Shown here: piece after piece, positions 19,010-28,292 of the stretch
Numbering within the stretch: position 1 is the stretch's first letter
How the letters are laid out: the number at the start of each line of letters is the position of its first letter
Origin: Oceanibacterium hippocampi
GTDB lineage: Bacteria; Pseudomonadota; Alphaproteobacteria; Sneathiellales; Sneathiellaceae
Direction: 5' to 3'
Assembly: GCF_900172325.1 (NCBI RefSeq)
Contig: NZ_FWFR01000004.1
Location: 124,001-188,000 of the forward strand
DNA: 64,000 bases
Program-made: the position numbers and the translations under genes
Notes under the pieces: model-generated
The model's input: only the letters and a program-made list of their open reading frames with translations
The model's database searches: none
Told to the model about the DNA's origin: nothing

Positions 19010-19783
19010 ATGACCAGCGAGCCCGTGCTTGTGGAAAAAGAGGATGGGGTCGCTCTCGTCCAGTTGAATCGCCCCGACGCCGGCAATGCCTGCAATGCCG
19101 AACTCGCAACCGCGCTGATCGACCTGTGGAAGGTGCTTGCCAAGGATGACGACGTCCATGTCGTTGTGCTGATCGGCGCCGGTACCCGGCATTTCTGCAC
19201 CGGCGCCGACGTGAAACGGGCCTCGCAATCGGACAATGCCGGGTTCGATCACTGGCCCGATATCCCCGAGGATTTCTTCAAGCCCGTGATCTGTGCCGTG
19301 AACGGCGTCGTCGCCGGCGGCGGATGGCATTTCATGTGGCAGGCCGATTTCGCCATCGCATCGGAAAACGCGAGCTTCCTCGAACCGCACGTGAGCATCG
19401 GATGGGTGCCGTTGCGCGAGATGCTCGGCATGGCGGTTCGCGTCCCGCAGGGGCCGATCCGGCGGATGGCTTACATGGGCACGGCCGAGCGGATGGATGC
19501 GGATCGGGCGCTGACGCTCGGCATCGTCACCGAGGTGGTGCCGGCCGCCGAGCTTCGCGATCACGCGATGAAGATCGCGAAGACCATCGCGAAGCAGGCG
19601 CCGCTGGCGGTACGGCTGCAGAAGGAGGCATTCCAGCGCGCCTTCGACCTCCGTTACGCGTGGCGCGAGCTTTACGATCACATGCACGAAAAGCGCATTC
19701 GCGTCGACTGGGAGAGCGAGGACGGACGGGAGGGGCCGCGGGCGTTCGCCGAGAAGCGGGCGCCGGTATGGAAGGGCCGCTGA
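19010..19783 (+). CDS. Enoyl-CoA hydratase/isomerase-family (crotonase-fold) protein, catalytic Glu pair missing
   Basis: 257 residues, ATG at 19010 with AGGGAGG at 18998-19004. The crotonase fold is evident: GAGTRHFCTGADVKRAS forms the first oxyanion-hole strand and KPVICAVNGVVAGGG the second. However, the two catalytic glutamates of classical hydratases (E144 and E164 of rat crotonase) align with H107 (GGGWHF) and H127 (LEPHVSIG). Classical water addition is therefore doubtful; the protein may be an isomerase, hydrolase, decarboxylase or ring-modifying member. First gene of a plus-strand run followed by the CoA-transferase (ends 15 bases before its ATG) and the acyl-CoA dehydrogenase, and controlled by operator A. 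Confidence 0.87.
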   Translation: MTSEPVLVEKEDGVALVQLNRPDAGNACNAELATALIDLWKVLAKDDDVHVVVLIGAGTRHFCTGADVKRASQSDNAGFDHWPDIPEDFFKPVICAVNGVVAGGGWHFMWQADFAIASENASFLEPHVSIGWVPLREMLGMAVRVPQGPIRRMAYMGTAERMDADRALTLGIVTEVVPAAELRDHAMKIAKTIAKQAPLAVRLQKEAFQRAFDLRYAWRELYDHMHEKRIRVDWESEDGREGPRAFAEKRAPVWKGR

Positions 19784-19797
19784 GCGGATCGCCGGCG

Positions 19798-21024
19798 ATG
19801 TCCGATCCGACCAAAGGCAACCTGCTCACCGGAATCCGGGTCCTCGACATCTCCAACTTCATCGCCGGCCCGGCCGCAGCGACGATCATGGCGGACTACG
19901 GGGCCGACGTGATCAAGGTCGAATCGCCGAAGATGGGCGATGCCTATCGCTATTTCCAGTCGTCGCCCGGCAATCCGCCATGCGAACTGGACTACGGCTG
20001 GCAGGTCGATAACCGGAACAAGCGTGCGCTTGCACTGGACCTGACGAGCGCGGCGGGCCAGGCGACGCTCCATCGCATGATCGCGCACACCGATGTGGCG
20101 ATTGTCAACGCGCCGCTGAAGGCCCGGCCCCGCCTCGGCCTCACCTTCGAGGCACTGGAGCCGCTCAATCCGCGACTGATCTACGCCTCGTTCACCGCCT
20201 ACGGCGAAAGCGGGCCGGAGGCGCACAAGGCCGGCTTCGACCATACCGCGCTGTGGGCGCGTTCCGGCCTGATGGACACGGTCCGGCCGGCGCCGGACTC
20301 GCCACCGGCGCGCGCCGCCACCGGAATGGGCGACCATGCGTCGGGCATGACCCTGTTCGCCGCGATCATGGCCGCGCTGTTCCGCCGGGAACGGACGGGG
20401 AAGGGCGCCATGGTGGCGACAAACCTGATGGCCAACGGCCTCTGGGCCAACGCGGTGCAGGCGCAGGCGATGCTGTTCGGTGCCGAATATGCCTACCGGC
20501 CGGGCCGCGAGAATGCCGGCAACCCGTTGCACAATCTCTACCAGTCGGGCGACGGGCGCTGGTTCCACCTGATCGCGATACCGGAAGAGAAGCGCTGGGC
20601 GGATCTCACCGTCGCCCTCGAACGTCCCGACCTCGCCGTCGATCCCCGCTTCGCGACCACCGCCGACCGGCACCGCAACGCGCGCGACCTGATTGCCGCG
20701 CTCGACGGGATCTTCTCGCGCCACGACCTCGACCACTGGATCGCCGCCTTCGACGCCGCCGGGATCACCTGCGGCCCCGTCATGCGGCTCCGCGATATTC
20801 CGGACGATGTGCAGATGCGCGAAAGCGATGCCCTGACACCACTCGGCGGAGTCGGGGACGGCGACCTGATGACGGTGAACAGCCCGCTCTGGATCGACGG
20901 CGTGAACAAGCGGCCGGCTTCGCGGGCTCCTGCCCATGGCGAGCACAGCCGCGAGATCCTGTGCGAGTTCGGCTTTGCCGACAGCGAGATCGCCGACCTG
21001 ACCGCCGCCGGCATCGTCAAGTAG
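19798..21024 (+). CDS. CaiB/BaiF (class III) CoA-transferase
   Basis: 408 residues: GIRVLDISNFIAGPAAATIM, then MADYGADVIKVESP, DNRNKRALALDL and the GDHASGM segment holding the likely catalytic D179. The family moves CoA from a donor thioester to a carboxylic acid. The ATG at 19798 gives the family-typical N terminus; an in-frame ATG at 19768 overlaps the crotonase gene by 16 bases and cannot be excluded. Sits between the crotonase and acyl-CoA dehydrogenase genes in one apparent operon. With the CoA ligase it gives the cluster two routes for CoA activation, which suggests at least two different acids are handled. Confidence 0.9.
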   Translation: MSDPTKGNLLTGIRVLDISNFIAGPAAATIMADYGADVIKVESPKMGDAYRYFQSSPGNPPCELDYGWQVDNRNKRALALDLTSAAGQATLHRMIAHTDVAIVNAPLKARPRLGLTFEALEPLNPRLIYASFTAYGESGPEAHKAGFDHTALWARSGLMDTVRPAPDSPPARAATGMGDHASGMTLFAAIMAALFRRERTGKGAMVATNLMANGLWANAVQAQAMLFGAEYAYRPGRENAGNPLHNLYQSGDGRWFHLIAIPEEKRWADLTVALERPDLAVDPRFATTADRHRNARDLIAALDGIFSRHDLDHWIAAFDAAGITCGPVMRLRDIPDDVQMRESDALTPLGGVGDGDLMTVNSPLWIDGVNKRPASRAPAHGEHSREILCEFGFADSEIADLTAAGIVK

Positions 21025-21100
21025 CGGGGGCCGTACCGACCCCGGTCCGTGCACCGTCGCCCGCTGTCCACAATGCCCCGCCCCTGGAAGGAACCGAACC

Positions 21101-22270
21101 ATGATCGATCTGGGATTGACCGAAGACCAGCTCGCCATTCGCGACGCGATCGAGAAGAAATGCCGGAAGTATGACGAAAGCTACTGGCTCGCGCGCGACA
21201 ACGACGGACGTTTCCCCGATGAGTTCGTCCGCGATTTCGCCGCCGACGGCTGGCTCGGGATCGCCATGCCCGAGGAATATGGCGGTTCCGGCCTCGGCCT
21301 GACCGAGGCGTGCGTGATGATGCAGGCGATCACCGAATCCGGCGCCGGATTCTCCGGCGGCGGCGGTATCCACATCAATATCTTCGGACTCAGCCCGGTT
21401 GTCGCCTTCGGCACGCCGGAACAGAAGGCGCGCATGCTGCCGCCGCTGATCCGCGGCGAGGACAGGGCGTGTTTCGGCGTGACCGAACCCAATGCCGGCC
21501 TCGATACCTCGTCGATCGAGACAAGGGCGGTCCGGGACGGCGACCGCTATATCGTCGACGGCCGGAAGATCTGGACCTCGACGGCCCAGGTCGCCAACAA
21601 GATCCTGCTGCTGGCGCGAACCACCCCCCGGGACAAGGCGGCGAAGCCGACGGGCGGCATGTCGCTCTTCTATACCGACCTTGACCGGAAATACGTGGAC
21701 GTCAAACGGATCGACAAGATGGGCCGCAAGGCGGTGGATTCGAATGCCGTCTTCATCGACGGTCTGCCGATCCCGAAGGAGGACCTGATCGGCGAGGAGG
21801 GGCAGGGGTTCAAGTATATCCTGCATGGCATGAACGCGGAGCGGATCCTGATCGGGGCCGAGACCGTGGGGTTCGGTCGCGCCGCCCTGCGCCGCGCCGT
21901 TCAGTATGCCAAGGAACGGGTCGTCTTCGGCCGGCCGATCGGCATGAACCAGGGCATTCAGCATCCGCTCGCCGATTCCTGGGCGCAGCTCGAGGCAGCG
22001 AACCTGATGTGCTACCAGGCAGCGCGGCTGTTCGACAGCGGCAAGCCCTGCGGGGCCGAGGCCAACGCGGCGAAATACCTGGCGGCCGAGGCGGGGTTCA
22101 CGGCCTGCGAGCGGGCGGTGCTGACCCATGGCGGCATGGGCTATGCCAAGGAGTATCACGTCGAACGCTATTTCCGGGAGATTTTCCTCGCCAGAATCGC
22201 GCCGGTAAGTCGCGAAATGATCCTGAATTTCATCGGAGAGAAGGTTCTGGGGCTGCCGAAATCCTACTGA
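21101..22270 (+). CDS. Acyl-CoA dehydrogenase
   Basis: 389 residues, ATG at 21101 after GGAAGGAA. FAD-dependent dehydrogenase motifs: ACFGVTEPNAGLD (nucleotide-binding strand), GRKIWTSTAQVANKIL, GEEGQGFKYILHGMNAERI and KERVVFGRPIGMNQ. At the position of the usual C-terminal catalytic glutamate (YEGT-type motif) the sequence reads RIAPVSREMI, so that base is absent. E247 in MNAERILIG corresponds to the alternative base of isovaleryl-CoA dehydrogenase, so activity is expected with that geometry. It desaturates an acyl-CoA, passing electrons to ETF. Last gene of the ligase/transferase run, followed by the TRAP transporter promoter. Confidence 0.9.
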   Translation: MIDLGLTEDQLAIRDAIEKKCRKYDESYWLARDNDGRFPDEFVRDFAADGWLGIAMPEEYGGSGLGLTEACVMMQAITESGAGFSGGGGIHINIFGLSPVVAFGTPEQKARMLPPLIRGEDRACFGVTEPNAGLDTSSIETRAVRDGDRYIVDGRKIWTSTAQVANKILLLARTTPRDKAAKPTGGMSLFYTDLDRKYVDVKRIDKMGRKAVDSNAVFIDGLPIPKEDLIGEEGQGFKYILHGMNAERILIGAETVGFGRAALRRAVQYAKERVVFGRPIGMNQGIQHPLADSWAQLEAANLMCYQAARLFDSGKPCGAEANAAKYLAAEAGFTACERAVLTHGGMGYAKEYHVERYFREIFLARIAPVSREMILNFIGEKVLGLPKSY

Positions 22271-22316
22271 AACGGGTGGGGTTTCGAGTTCCTGCCAGGC
22301 GGCCCGGCAGGAGTGG

Positions 22317-22345
22317 CTTGACAATACTTAGAAATCTAATAACTT
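22317..22345 (+). promoter_or_regulatory. Promoter plus palindromic operator, site B (probable MarR box)
   Basis: Identical over 29 bases to 18889-18917: TTGACA at 22318-22323 and palindrome TTAGAAATCTAA at 22328-22339, with the same 10-base offset. It lies 150-175 bases before the TRAP binding-protein ATG and directly after the acyl-CoA dehydrogenase stop, so it probably starts the transporter/hydrolase/SDR transcript. The leader between site and gene (22346-22492) holds no ORF with a ribosome site. Confidence 0.75.
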
Positions 22346-22492
22346 TTTGAGGCGCTTGGATACGAACATGACGGAAGTGGTGTCGAGGCGGAAGACGGTT
22401 ACACGGCAAAACGTCAAATCTCGCGGCCAACGCGAAGAAGCAGGACCGATCTGGAGTCGGCCGCAATAACCAGGCGATCTGGGAGGAACGAA

Positions 22493-23575
22493 ATGCAGAA
22501 GTTCGGACAGAAATTCGGAAAGCGACTCGTCGCGGGTGCGATAGGCGCGCTCGCCGCGACGGTGGTCTTGTCGGGCGCGGCCAATGCCGCGACGACGCTG
22601 CGCTGGTCGGACGGCCAGCCAAACCGCGGCGTGAGTTCGGAAACCTTGCAGTGGATGGCCGACGAGGTCGAGAAGCGTACGGCTGGCGATCTCAAGTTCG
22701 AGTTTCATTGGGGCGCTGCGCTGTTCCCGTCGAAGTCGGCCGTGAAGGGCGTCGGCGGACGCTCGGCCGATGTCGCGACGATCATCGCGGCCTATACGCC
22801 GAAGGAACTGGTCGCCTACAGCATCGGTGACGTGCCGCTGGCGAATTCCGACGTCTGGGTCGGCATGCGCGCCATGTACGAGCTCGCCAACACCCATCCG
22901 GTGTTGCAGAAGATGTTCGCCGATCTCAACCTGGTCTATCTCTCCAATCTCACGACCAGCGCCATCGAGATCCTCTGCAAGGACAAGTTCATCACCTCGC
23001 TCGACGACTTCAAGGGCACGAAGATCCGGGCGGTCGGACCCTATGGCCGTGTGTTCGAGGAACTGGGCGCCGACGTCGTCCGGCTGAGCCAGGCCAAGGT
23101 CTACAGCGCCCTCGATTCCGGCATCGTCGAGTGCAACCAGAACTACATGTACTCGATCGAGGTCTTCAAGCAGTACGAGATCGCCAAGAAGCTGACGAAA
23201 CTCGACTGGGGCCAGCATCTCGCCTTCGGCATCGTGATGAATCGCGAGGCGCACGAGGAACTGTCGGCGGAGAACCGCAAGGTCCTGCATGAAGTCGCCT
23301 CCGATTTCGTCGATCAGTTCTCGCGGCGGATCCAGGAAGCCAACGAGAAGGCACTCGAGCGCATGACGACCGGCGACTCGCCGATCGAGGTCCGGACGAT
23401 GGATCCGGGCGAGATGGAGAAGCTCAAGGCTAAGGGCATGGAAGCCGTTCACGCCTGGGTCGATCGTGCCAATGAAGCCGGACTGCCGGGGCAGGATATC
23501 TTCGACGCCTACATGGCGCTTGTCGCCAAGTACGAGAAGATCCGCGATACCCAAGGCTATCCGTGGACCCGTTAG
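22493..23575 (+). CDS. TRAP transporter substrate-binding protein, DctP family
   Basis: 360 residues with a signal peptide (LVAGAIGALAATVVLSGAANA then ATTLRW). DctP-type features include GGRSADVATIIAAYTPKEL, DDFKGTKIRAVGPYGRVFEELGA with the conserved Arg of the carboxylate-binding site, and SALDSGIVECNQNYMYS. Binds an organic acid in the periplasm and hands it to the two membrane subunits encoded next. ATG at 22493 with GGGAGG at 22481-22486. Preceded by operator B. Context suggests an aromatic or other carboxylate as ligand; sequence alone does not tell which. Confidence 0.92.
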   Translation: MQKFGQKFGKRLVAGAIGALAATVVLSGAANAATTLRWSDGQPNRGVSSETLQWMADEVEKRTAGDLKFEFHWGAALFPSKSAVKGVGGRSADVATIIAAYTPKELVAYSIGDVPLANSDVWVGMRAMYELANTHPVLQKMFADLNLVYLSNLTTSAIEILCKDKFITSLDDFKGTKIRAVGPYGRVFEELGADVVRLSQAKVYSALDSGIVECNQNYMYSIEVFKQYEIAKKLTKLDWGQHLAFGIVMNREAHEELSAENRKVLHEVASDFVDQFSRRIQEANEKALERMTTGDSPIEVRTMDPGEMEKLKAKGMEAVHAWVDRANEAGLPGQDIFDAYMALVAKYEKIRDTQGYPWTR

Positions 23576-24132
23576 GGAACGGGGACGCGGACGAGGCCGG
23601 GCCCGACGAACGGGTCCGGCCGGGTCCGGCGCCGCTCGCCTGGATCGAGAAGACCGGTGTCGATGTGTCGGCACTCGCGATCATCGTGCTGGGCGTGATC
23701 ATCACCGTATCGGTTCTGGGACGCACCTTCTTCGGCAAGATGATCCCGGACGACATCGTCATATCCGGTGAATTGATGGTGACGCTTGTTGCCCTTCCCT
23801 GGGCCTATGTGACGGCCGACAGGGGCCATGTCGCCGTCGAGGTCTTCACCGACTGGATGTCGCGCGGCGCGCAGGTCTGGCTTGAACTGCTGGCGGTGAT
23901 CGTCGGCCTCGTCATGGTCGCACCGCTGACCTGGGCGACCGGTGTCGCGCTTTGGCAGGCCTGGGATTTCGGCAGCTATTTCGATGGCGTGCTGTATCTG
24001 CCCGAATGGCCCGGGCGGCTGACCTTCTTCATCGGTTTCGCCCTGATGCTGGTGCGATTGCTGTTCATTCTCGTCGGCGATGTCGGGCGCTTGCGCCGTG
24101 GCCCCGACGGTCATGACGAGGTCTATTTCTGA
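23563..24132 (+). CDS. TRAP transporter small permease, DctQ family
   Basis: 189 residues with four membrane segments (about 32-52, 66-86, 102-125, 150-172). The RGHVAVEVFTDWM stretch after segment 2 is typical of DctQ. The most plausible start is GTG at 23563, inside the last codons of dctP (13-base overlap); the next in-frame ATG would remove the first membrane segment. It joins DctM in the inner membrane to form the sodium-driven secondary transporter. Confidence 0.88.
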   Translation: MDPLGNGDADEAGPDERVRPGPAPLAWIEKTGVDVSALAIIVLGVIITVSVLGRTFFGKMIPDDIVISGELMVTLVALPWAYVTADRGHVAVEVFTDWMSRGAQVWLELLAVIVGLVMVAPLTWATGVALWQAWDFGSYFDGVLYLPEWPGRLTFFIGFALMLVRLLFILVGDVGRLRRGPDGHDEVYF

Positions 24133-25475
24133 TGGATCCGTTCCTGCTCGGGACCTGCGGATTTTCCGTGGTCATTCTGCTGCTGATGCTCCGCGTCCCG
24201 ATCGCTTTCTGTCTGGGATCGGTTGCCGTCGTCTGCACCTTCCTGTTCTACGCCTGGCCGGTGGACGGGGCCTTCGACATGGCCGGCGGCTGGCGCTCGG
24301 CGACGACGATCCTGACCTCGAACAGCTTCGACTTCGTGCATTCCTTTGAACTCACGATGGTGCCGCTGTTCATCCTGCTCAGCCAGGTCGCGTTCCATGC
24401 GCGGATCACGACCGACATCTATCATTCGGCGCGGATCTGGCTGTCCCGCGTGCCGGGCGGCCTGGCAATCGCCTCCATTCTCGGCTGCGGCGGCTTCTCG
24501 GCAATCACAGGCTCGAGCGTTGCCTGCGCCGCGGCGATGGGCAAGATCTGCACGCCCGAGATGCTGCGCTACGGTTACGGGCCTAGGCTCGCGACCTCCT
24601 CGGTCGCCGTCGGCGGCACGCTCGGCTCGCTCATCCCGCCGAGTGTCCCGTTCATCCTGTACGGCATCTTCACCGAAACCTCGATCAGCAAGCTTTTCCT
24701 CGCCGGCATCCTGCCCGGCCTGATCTCGATCGTCGGCTACATCATCGTGATCATGGTCTGGGTCAAGGTGAACCCGAAGGAAGCGCCGCTCTCGAACGAG
24801 GTGCTCAAGCGCGGCGACCGCAGGCGGGCGGCAATGCGCGCCTGGCCGGCGGTCCTGCTGTTCCTCATCATCATCGTCGGGATCTACGGCGGGGTGTTCA
24901 CGACCACGGAGGCGGCGGCGGTCAGTGCCGCGACCGCGCTGGTCATGGGCATCGCGATGCGCCGCCTGAGCATGGCAGCCATCCTGCTCTCGCTTCGCGA
25001 GACCGCCTACCAGACGGCAATGATCTTCCTGATCGCCTTCGGCGCGAAGATCTTCGTCTCGTTCATTTCGCTGACCGGTGTGTCGCCGTGGCTGATCGCG
25101 CTGGTCCAGGCCTCCAGCCTGTCAGACTGGACGGTCATCGCGATCCTCTGCCTGGTGTTTCTCGTGCTCGGCATGTTTCTCGACCCGATCGGCATCCTGC
25201 TGCTGACCCTGCCGGTCACCGTGCCGCTGGTCGAGCATATGGGCCTCGACCTGATCTGGTTCGGCGTGATCGTCGTCAAGCTGCTGGAAATCGGCCTGAT
25301 CACGCCACCTGTCGGGCTCAACGCCTTCGTCATCAAGGCGGTAACCAGCCGCGACATCAAGGTGCACACGATCTTCGCGGGAATCTCACGATTCCTCGTC
25401 GCCGAGTTCGTCATTCTGGTGCTGCTGCTGGTCTTCCCGGCAATATCGCTGATACTGCCGAATAGCATGAACTGA
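24132..25475 (+). CDS. TRAP transporter large permease, DctM family
   Basis: 447 residues, about 12 membrane segments, with DctM landmarks: CGGFSAITGSSVACAAAMG, GGTLGSLIPPSVPFILYGI, and near the end LIWFGVIVVKLLEIGLITPP followed by VGLNAFVIK. This is the translocating subunit of the TRAP system. ATG overlaps the dctQ stop by one base (TGATG), so translation is coupled. Followed after 38 bases by the alpha/beta hydrolase in the same direction. Confidence 0.93.
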   Translation: MDPFLLGTCGFSVVILLLMLRVPIAFCLGSVAVVCTFLFYAWPVDGAFDMAGGWRSATTILTSNSFDFVHSFELTMVPLFILLSQVAFHARITTDIYHSARIWLSRVPGGLAIASILGCGGFSAITGSSVACAAAMGKICTPEMLRYGYGPRLATSSVAVGGTLGSLIPPSVPFILYGIFTETSISKLFLAGILPGLISIVGYIIVIMVWVKVNPKEAPLSNEVLKRGDRRRAAMRAWPAVLLFLIIIVGIYGGVFTTTEAAAVSAATALVMGIAMRRLSMAAILLSLRETAYQTAMIFLIAFGAKIFVSFISLTGVSPWLIALVQASSLSDWTVIAILCLVFLVLGMFLDPIGILLLTLPVTVPLVEHMGLDLIWFGVIVVKLLEIGLITPPVGLNAFVIKAVTSRDIKVHTIFAGISRFLVAEFVILVLLLVFPAISLILPNSMN

Positions 25476-25513
25476 TCGCCAGCGGCGAGGCACGACTGGA
25501 ACGGGGAACGACA

Positions 25514-26806
25514 GTGTCGGACAAGGGAATGTTTTCGAAATCCTACTGGCGCGGCACCAAGATCTGCCTGCGCGAGAGCGTCGACGGCTACGCCGTCGGC
25601 CGGCCGGTCGCGCTCAACGCCCCGGATACGGCGCGGCTCCGGGGTATCTACTGGACCCCGAAATCGAACCCGTCGCCGAAGGTCGCGGTGATCGCCTCGC
25701 ACCCGCGGGTCGACTTCTCGGAGCACCACGCCTTTCCCGGCTACCTGAAGGCCGGCTATGCCTGCCTGGGCGCCAATCCCCGCTACGTGAACAACGACTT
25801 GGACTGCATCCACGAGAAGATCCTCGTGGACATCGCGACCTACATGGTCTGGCTGAAGCAGCAGGGGGTCGAGAAGATCATCCTGCTCGGGAATTCCGGC
25901 GGCGGCTCGTTGTTCTCCTTCTACCAGCAGCAGGCCGTGCTGCCGCCGTCGCGCCGCATCACGCTGACGCCGGGGGGGAAGCGCACCTATCTCGAAAAGA
26001 CCGAGATGCCGCCGGGCGACGCGCTGATCTACATGGCGGCCCATATCGGCCAGGGGCTGATCATCAACGAGGTGATCGATCCGTCGGTGGTCGACGAACA
26101 GGATCCGCTGAAGACCGATCCCGAACTCGACATGTACGATCCCCGGAACGGCTTCGCGCCGCCGCCGGAATGGAGCCGCTACTCGCCCGAGTTCGTGACC
26201 CGGTTCCGGGCTGCGCAGCTCGCTCGCGTCCGCCGGCTCGACGCGATCGCGCATGACATGCTGAACGATGGCGAGGCCGCCGGCGCGGTCTGCACCGGGC
26301 CGGACTTCGCGAACCTGTCCGCCGACATGCAGCGTCATTTCGTGCGCCGCGAACTCCATCAGCCGATCATGGTGATTCACCGTACGTTGGCCAACCTGCA
26401 CTATACCGACAACTCCCTCGATCCGTCGCCGCGCGGCTACGGGTCGCTGATCAGTCCGCGTCCGGATCTCGCGAATTTCCAGCGCTTCGGCTTCGCCCGC
26501 GTCATGTCGCCGGACGGCTGGCTGTCCACGTGGTCCGGCCTGTCGTCGAACGCGAGCGTGCCGAAGACAGCGGGCTCGGTAACCGTGCCGGCGCTGGTGA
26601 TCCATGCCGCACGCGATCTGGATATCTATCCGATTACCCATTCCCGCACGATCTACGAGGCGCTCGGCGCGTCCGACAAGGCGCTCTGGGATATTCCCGA
26701 CGCGCTCCACTATTTCGATCCGGCCACGCCGGACGAGGGCAACCGGACGCTGGACGGCGTGATGGCCCGGCTGACCGAATGGACGGCTGAACGGTTCCCG
26801 GTATGA
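25514..26806 (+). CDS. Alpha/beta-fold hydrolase
   Basis: 430 residues. The nucleophile elbow is GNSGGG in EKIILLGNSGGGSLF (about residue 134), following VAVIASHPRVDFSEHHAFPG and an NPRYVNND loop. The C-terminal region HAARDLDIYPITHS and IPDALHYF supplies likely acid and histidine members of the triad. No signal peptide, so cytoplasmic. Longer than minimal esterases (~280 residues) because of an inserted lid. It could hydrolyse an ester, thioester or a C-C ring-cleavage product; substrate unassigned. GTG at 25514 follows GGGGA at suitable distance; an ATG at 25529 lacks a spaced ribosome site. Ends in a 4-base overlap with the SDR gene. Confidence 0.8.
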   Translation: MSDKGMFSKSYWRGTKICLRESVDGYAVGRPVALNAPDTARLRGIYWTPKSNPSPKVAVIASHPRVDFSEHHAFPGYLKAGYACLGANPRYVNNDLDCIHEKILVDIATYMVWLKQQGVEKIILLGNSGGGSLFSFYQQQAVLPPSRRITLTPGGKRTYLEKTEMPPGDALIYMAAHIGQGLIINEVIDPSVVDEQDPLKTDPELDMYDPRNGFAPPPEWSRYSPEFVTRFRAAQLARVRRLDAIAHDMLNDGEAAGAVCTGPDFANLSADMQRHFVRRELHQPIMVIHRTLANLHYTDNSLDPSPRGYGSLISPRPDLANFQRFGFARVMSPDGWLSTWSGLSSNASVPKTAGSVTVPALVIHAARDLDIYPITHSRTIYEALGASDKALWDIPDALHYFDPATPDEGNRTLDGVMARLTEWTAERFPV

Positions 26807-27591
26807 GCGGCAGGCTTGCGGACCGGACGGCCCTGATCACCGGCGCGGGTAGCGGCATCGGGGCCGCCTCCGCCCGCCTGTTCGCGGCCGAGGGCGCGAA
26901 TGTCATCGCCTGCGATATCGACGGGAACGCCTGCCGGGAGACCGCTGCGGCGATCGCATCGGCCGGCGGATCGGCGATCGCGCACCCGTTCGACGTTTGC
27001 GACGAGGATGCCTGGCGGGATGCCTTTGCCGCCGGGGCGGCGCGCTTCGGACGCGTCGATGTGCTGATGAACTGTGCTGGACTGTTCGACGGCGAGGCGC
27101 TCGAGGATGCAACCGTCGCGGCCTTCGAGCGGGTCGTCGCGGTCAATCTGAAGGGCGTCTTCCTCGGTTGCCGGGAGGCGATCCGGCACATGAAGTCGCG
27201 GCCGGCGAACCTGCCGTGGGCGTCCCTGATCAACGTCTCGTCGACGGCCGGATTCGTCGGTACCGCCCGGTCCGGAATCTACACCATGACCAAGGGCGGG
27301 GTCCGGCTGTTCTCGAAGGCGGTCGCGGTCGAGGCGGCGGAGTTCGGCTATCCGGTGCGCTGCAATTCGCTGCATCCGGGCGGCACCGAAACCGGCATGT
27401 TCGATGATATCCTGGCTGCCCGTGGCCTCACCCGTGAACAGCATCGCGAGGCGGCAAGAACCCGCAATCCGCTCGGCCGGATGGCGCAACCGGACGAGAT
27501 CGCCAACGGGGCGCTGTTTCTTGCGAGCGATGAATCGGCCTTCATGACCGGCAGCGAACTGGCTCTCGACGGCGGCTACGCCGCCCGATGA
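26803..27591 (+). CDS. Short-chain dehydrogenase/reductase
   Basis: 262 residues of classical SDR type: cofactor loop TGAGSGIG near 12-19, an acidic residue (ACDID) that favours NAD over NADP, NCAG, INVSSTAG and the catalytic YTMTK. The C-terminal GSELALDGGY is typical. It oxidizes or reduces an alcohol/ketone in the pathway. The ATG overlaps the hydrolase stop (ATGA), so the two are translated together. Family resemblance includes cyclohexanol-type dehydrogenases, but substrate cannot be assigned. Confidence 0.9.
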   Translation: MSGRLADRTALITGAGSGIGAASARLFAAEGANVIACDIDGNACRETAAAIASAGGSAIAHPFDVCDEDAWRDAFAAGAARFGRVDVLMNCAGLFDGEALEDATVAAFERVVAVNLKGVFLGCREAIRHMKSRPANLPWASLINVSSTAGFVGTARSGIYTMTKGGVRLFSKAVAVEAAEFGYPVRCNSLHPGGTETGMFDDILAARGLTREQHREAARTRNPLGRMAQPDEIANGALFLASDESAFMTGSELALDGGYAAR

Positions 27592-27716
27592 TCGCCTTCC
27601 TGCTGGCATCCGCCGCAGGCTGGTTGTATGGCTAGGACGTGAATCCTGGAGCCGGTTGATCGACTGGTTCGGCATCGCGCCCGGGTGGCGCGGCATCTGA
27701 GAATAGAGAGCGCAAG

Positions 27717-28286
27717 ATGGCGGAACGGCCCGCGCCGCCGGGCAAGTCGGCGGCTGCCTACAACACGACACTGGCGATCCTCGAGCATTGGGAGCGGGAC
27801 AGACCCGGCGACCGGCTCGCGCATCTGGTTCGCGATCTGTCGCGATGCTTCACGCGCGCGCTGCAATTGCGGCTTGCGGACTTCGACGTTTCCTTCGGGC
27901 ACTGGATGTTCCTGCGCGCGCTCTGGAAGAAGGACGGCGTGACGCAACGCGAATTGTCCATCACGGTCGGCCTGATGGAGCCGACGACCCATACCGCGCT
28001 GATCCGGATGGAGGAACTCGGCTATGTCGTCCGCCGGCGCAAGGACGGCAACCGGCGGAAGCATTTCATCTACCTGACCGACGAGGGCAAGGCGCTCGAG
28101 GAGAAGCTTGTCCCGCTTGCCGAGGAGGTGAACAGGATTGCCGCCGACGGCGTCGACGCGGACGCGATGGCGGTCATCCGGACCGGTCTGCTGCGCATGG
28201 TGAAGAATCTGGCCGAGGACGAGGCGGCAGCGCTCGCCGCCGGTCGGAGCCTGCCGTCGACGCGAAGCCTCGGCCAGCGCGTCTGA
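27717..28286 (+). CDS. MarR-family transcriptional regulator
   Basis: 189 residues. Winged helix-turn-helix at about 60-130: FGHWMFLRALWKKDGVTQRELS, EPTTHTALIRMEELGYVVRR and the wing RKDGNRRKHFIYLTDEG. MarR proteins bind palindromes as dimers and usually release DNA when an aromatic acid binds. It lies in the middle of the catabolic cluster, and three TTAGA(A/T)ATCTAA palindromes precede the surrounding transcription units, so it is the best candidate for their repressor. The ATG at 27717 lacks a strong ribosome site. No copy of the palindrome is visible in its own 125-base upstream gap, so autoregulation is not evident. Confidence 0.9.
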   Translation: MAERPAPPGKSAAAYNTTLAILEHWERDRPGDRLAHLVRDLSRCFTRALQLRLADFDVSFGHWMFLRALWKKDGVTQRELSITVGLMEPTTHTALIRMEELGYVVRRRKDGNRRKHFIYLTDEGKALEEKLVPLAEEVNRIAADGVDADAMAVIRTGLLRMVKNLAEDEAAALAAGRSLPSTRSLGQRV

Positions 28287-28292
28287 GGCGCC

